NCBI GenBank assembly: GCA_028292305.1
Contig: JAQGMQ010000385.1
Location: 1 to 6,208 of the forward strand
From: Rhodoferax sp.
GTDB taxonomy: Bacteria; Pseudomonadota; Gammaproteobacteria; Burkholderiales; Burkholderiaceae_C
DNA length: 6,208 nt
Direction: 5' to 3'
Shown: one piece after another, positions 6,035 to 6,208 of the stretch
How the letters are laid out: each line of letters begins with the position of its first letter
Position numbering within the stretch: position 1 is the first letter of the stretch
The notes under the pieces: generated by a model
Seen by the model: the letters and a program-made list of their open reading frames with translations, nothing else
What the model was told of the DNA's origin: nothing
Databases searched by the model: none
Program-made: the position numbers and the translations under genes

Positions 6035-6208
6035 TCAGCAGCCGCCGAGCGTCAAGGACCAGGGCGTTTTCTGCCAGGCCGCGACTTCTTCGCGCAGCAG
6101 ATGGGCCGACTGTGGATACGCGTCGGCCCAGCCGGGTCGGCATTGCAAGGTGAACTGCGCCGGATGCGCCAGGTTGCGTGTGAGCTGCAGGCCCTGCACG
6201 TCGGGGTC
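6035..6208 (-). CDS. Hypothetical protein, C-terminal 57 residues (5' partial)
   Basis: A minus-strand frame is open from the right edge (first codon GAC at 6208-6206) to a TGA at 6035-6037, encoding 57 residues. The piece begins DPDVQGLQLTRNLAHPAQFT, continues LQCRPGWADAYPQSAHLLREE, and ends TPWSLTLGGC. Codons end strongly in G or C, and the composition is that of a real soluble protein, with no runs of Arg or Pro as in shadow frames. The start lies outside the window. I do not recognise the family. It is on the same strand as the acyltransferase, 321 bp upstream of it, with the sigma-54-like motif just after its stop, so the two are probably separate transcription units. Confidence 0.6.
   Translation of the reverse strand, partial: DPDVQGLQLTRNLAHPAQFTLQCRPGWADAYPQSAHLLREEVAAWQKTPWSLTLGGC

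Noticed and set aside
5971..6153. Plus-strand 60-residue ORF at the right end
   Set aside because: It is rich in Arg/Ala/Ser and overlaps the much better minus-strand frame; it reads as a shadow.

Overview
The window is GC-rich DNA with tightly packed genes and strongly G/C-ending codons. The protein types (DUF3772-type MscS channel, 4HB chemoreceptor ending in FRL, exosortase-associated acyltransferase) suggest a betaproteobacterium of the Burkholderiales, most likely Comamonadaceae. That placement is inferred from protein style; no marker gene is present.

Layout from left to right. (1) A large MscS-family mechanosensitive channel on the plus strand, cut at its 5' end by the window edge. 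(2) Convergent to it, a minus-strand pair: a YdhF-type aldo/keto reductase followed 25 bp later by a small 4-oxalocrotonate tautomerase-family protein, probably one operon. (3) A 209-bp divergent intergenic region, partly AT-rich, with an 18-bp near-perfect palindrome that is a good operator candidate. (4) A plus-strand methyl-accepting chemotaxis protein. (5) Convergent to it, a minus-strand PEP-CTERM/exosortase-associated acyltransferase with a LuxI/FeeM-like fold. Between (4) and (5), three 9-bp GCTAGA repeats put stop codons in frame for both genes. (6) A 321-bp non-coding stretch upstream of the acyltransferase holding a sigma-54-type -24/-12 motif and small repeats. (7) The last 57 codons of an unrecognised minus-strand gene running off the right edge.

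The genes do not form one pathway. They read as separate chromosomal functions: osmotic protection, small-molecule redox and isomerisation, chemotaxis, and lipid-linked signalling or surface chemistry. The most interesting part is the acyltransferase and its leader. This family goes with exosortase/PEP-CTERM surface-protein systems, whose genes can be under PrsK/PrsR-RpoN control, so a sigma-54-like motif upstream fits, although it lies about 280 nt from the start codon. No exosortase, PEP-CTERM protein or PrsR-type regulator gene is in the window. I saw no rRNA, tRNA, CRISPR array, insertion sequence or clear intrinsic terminator.
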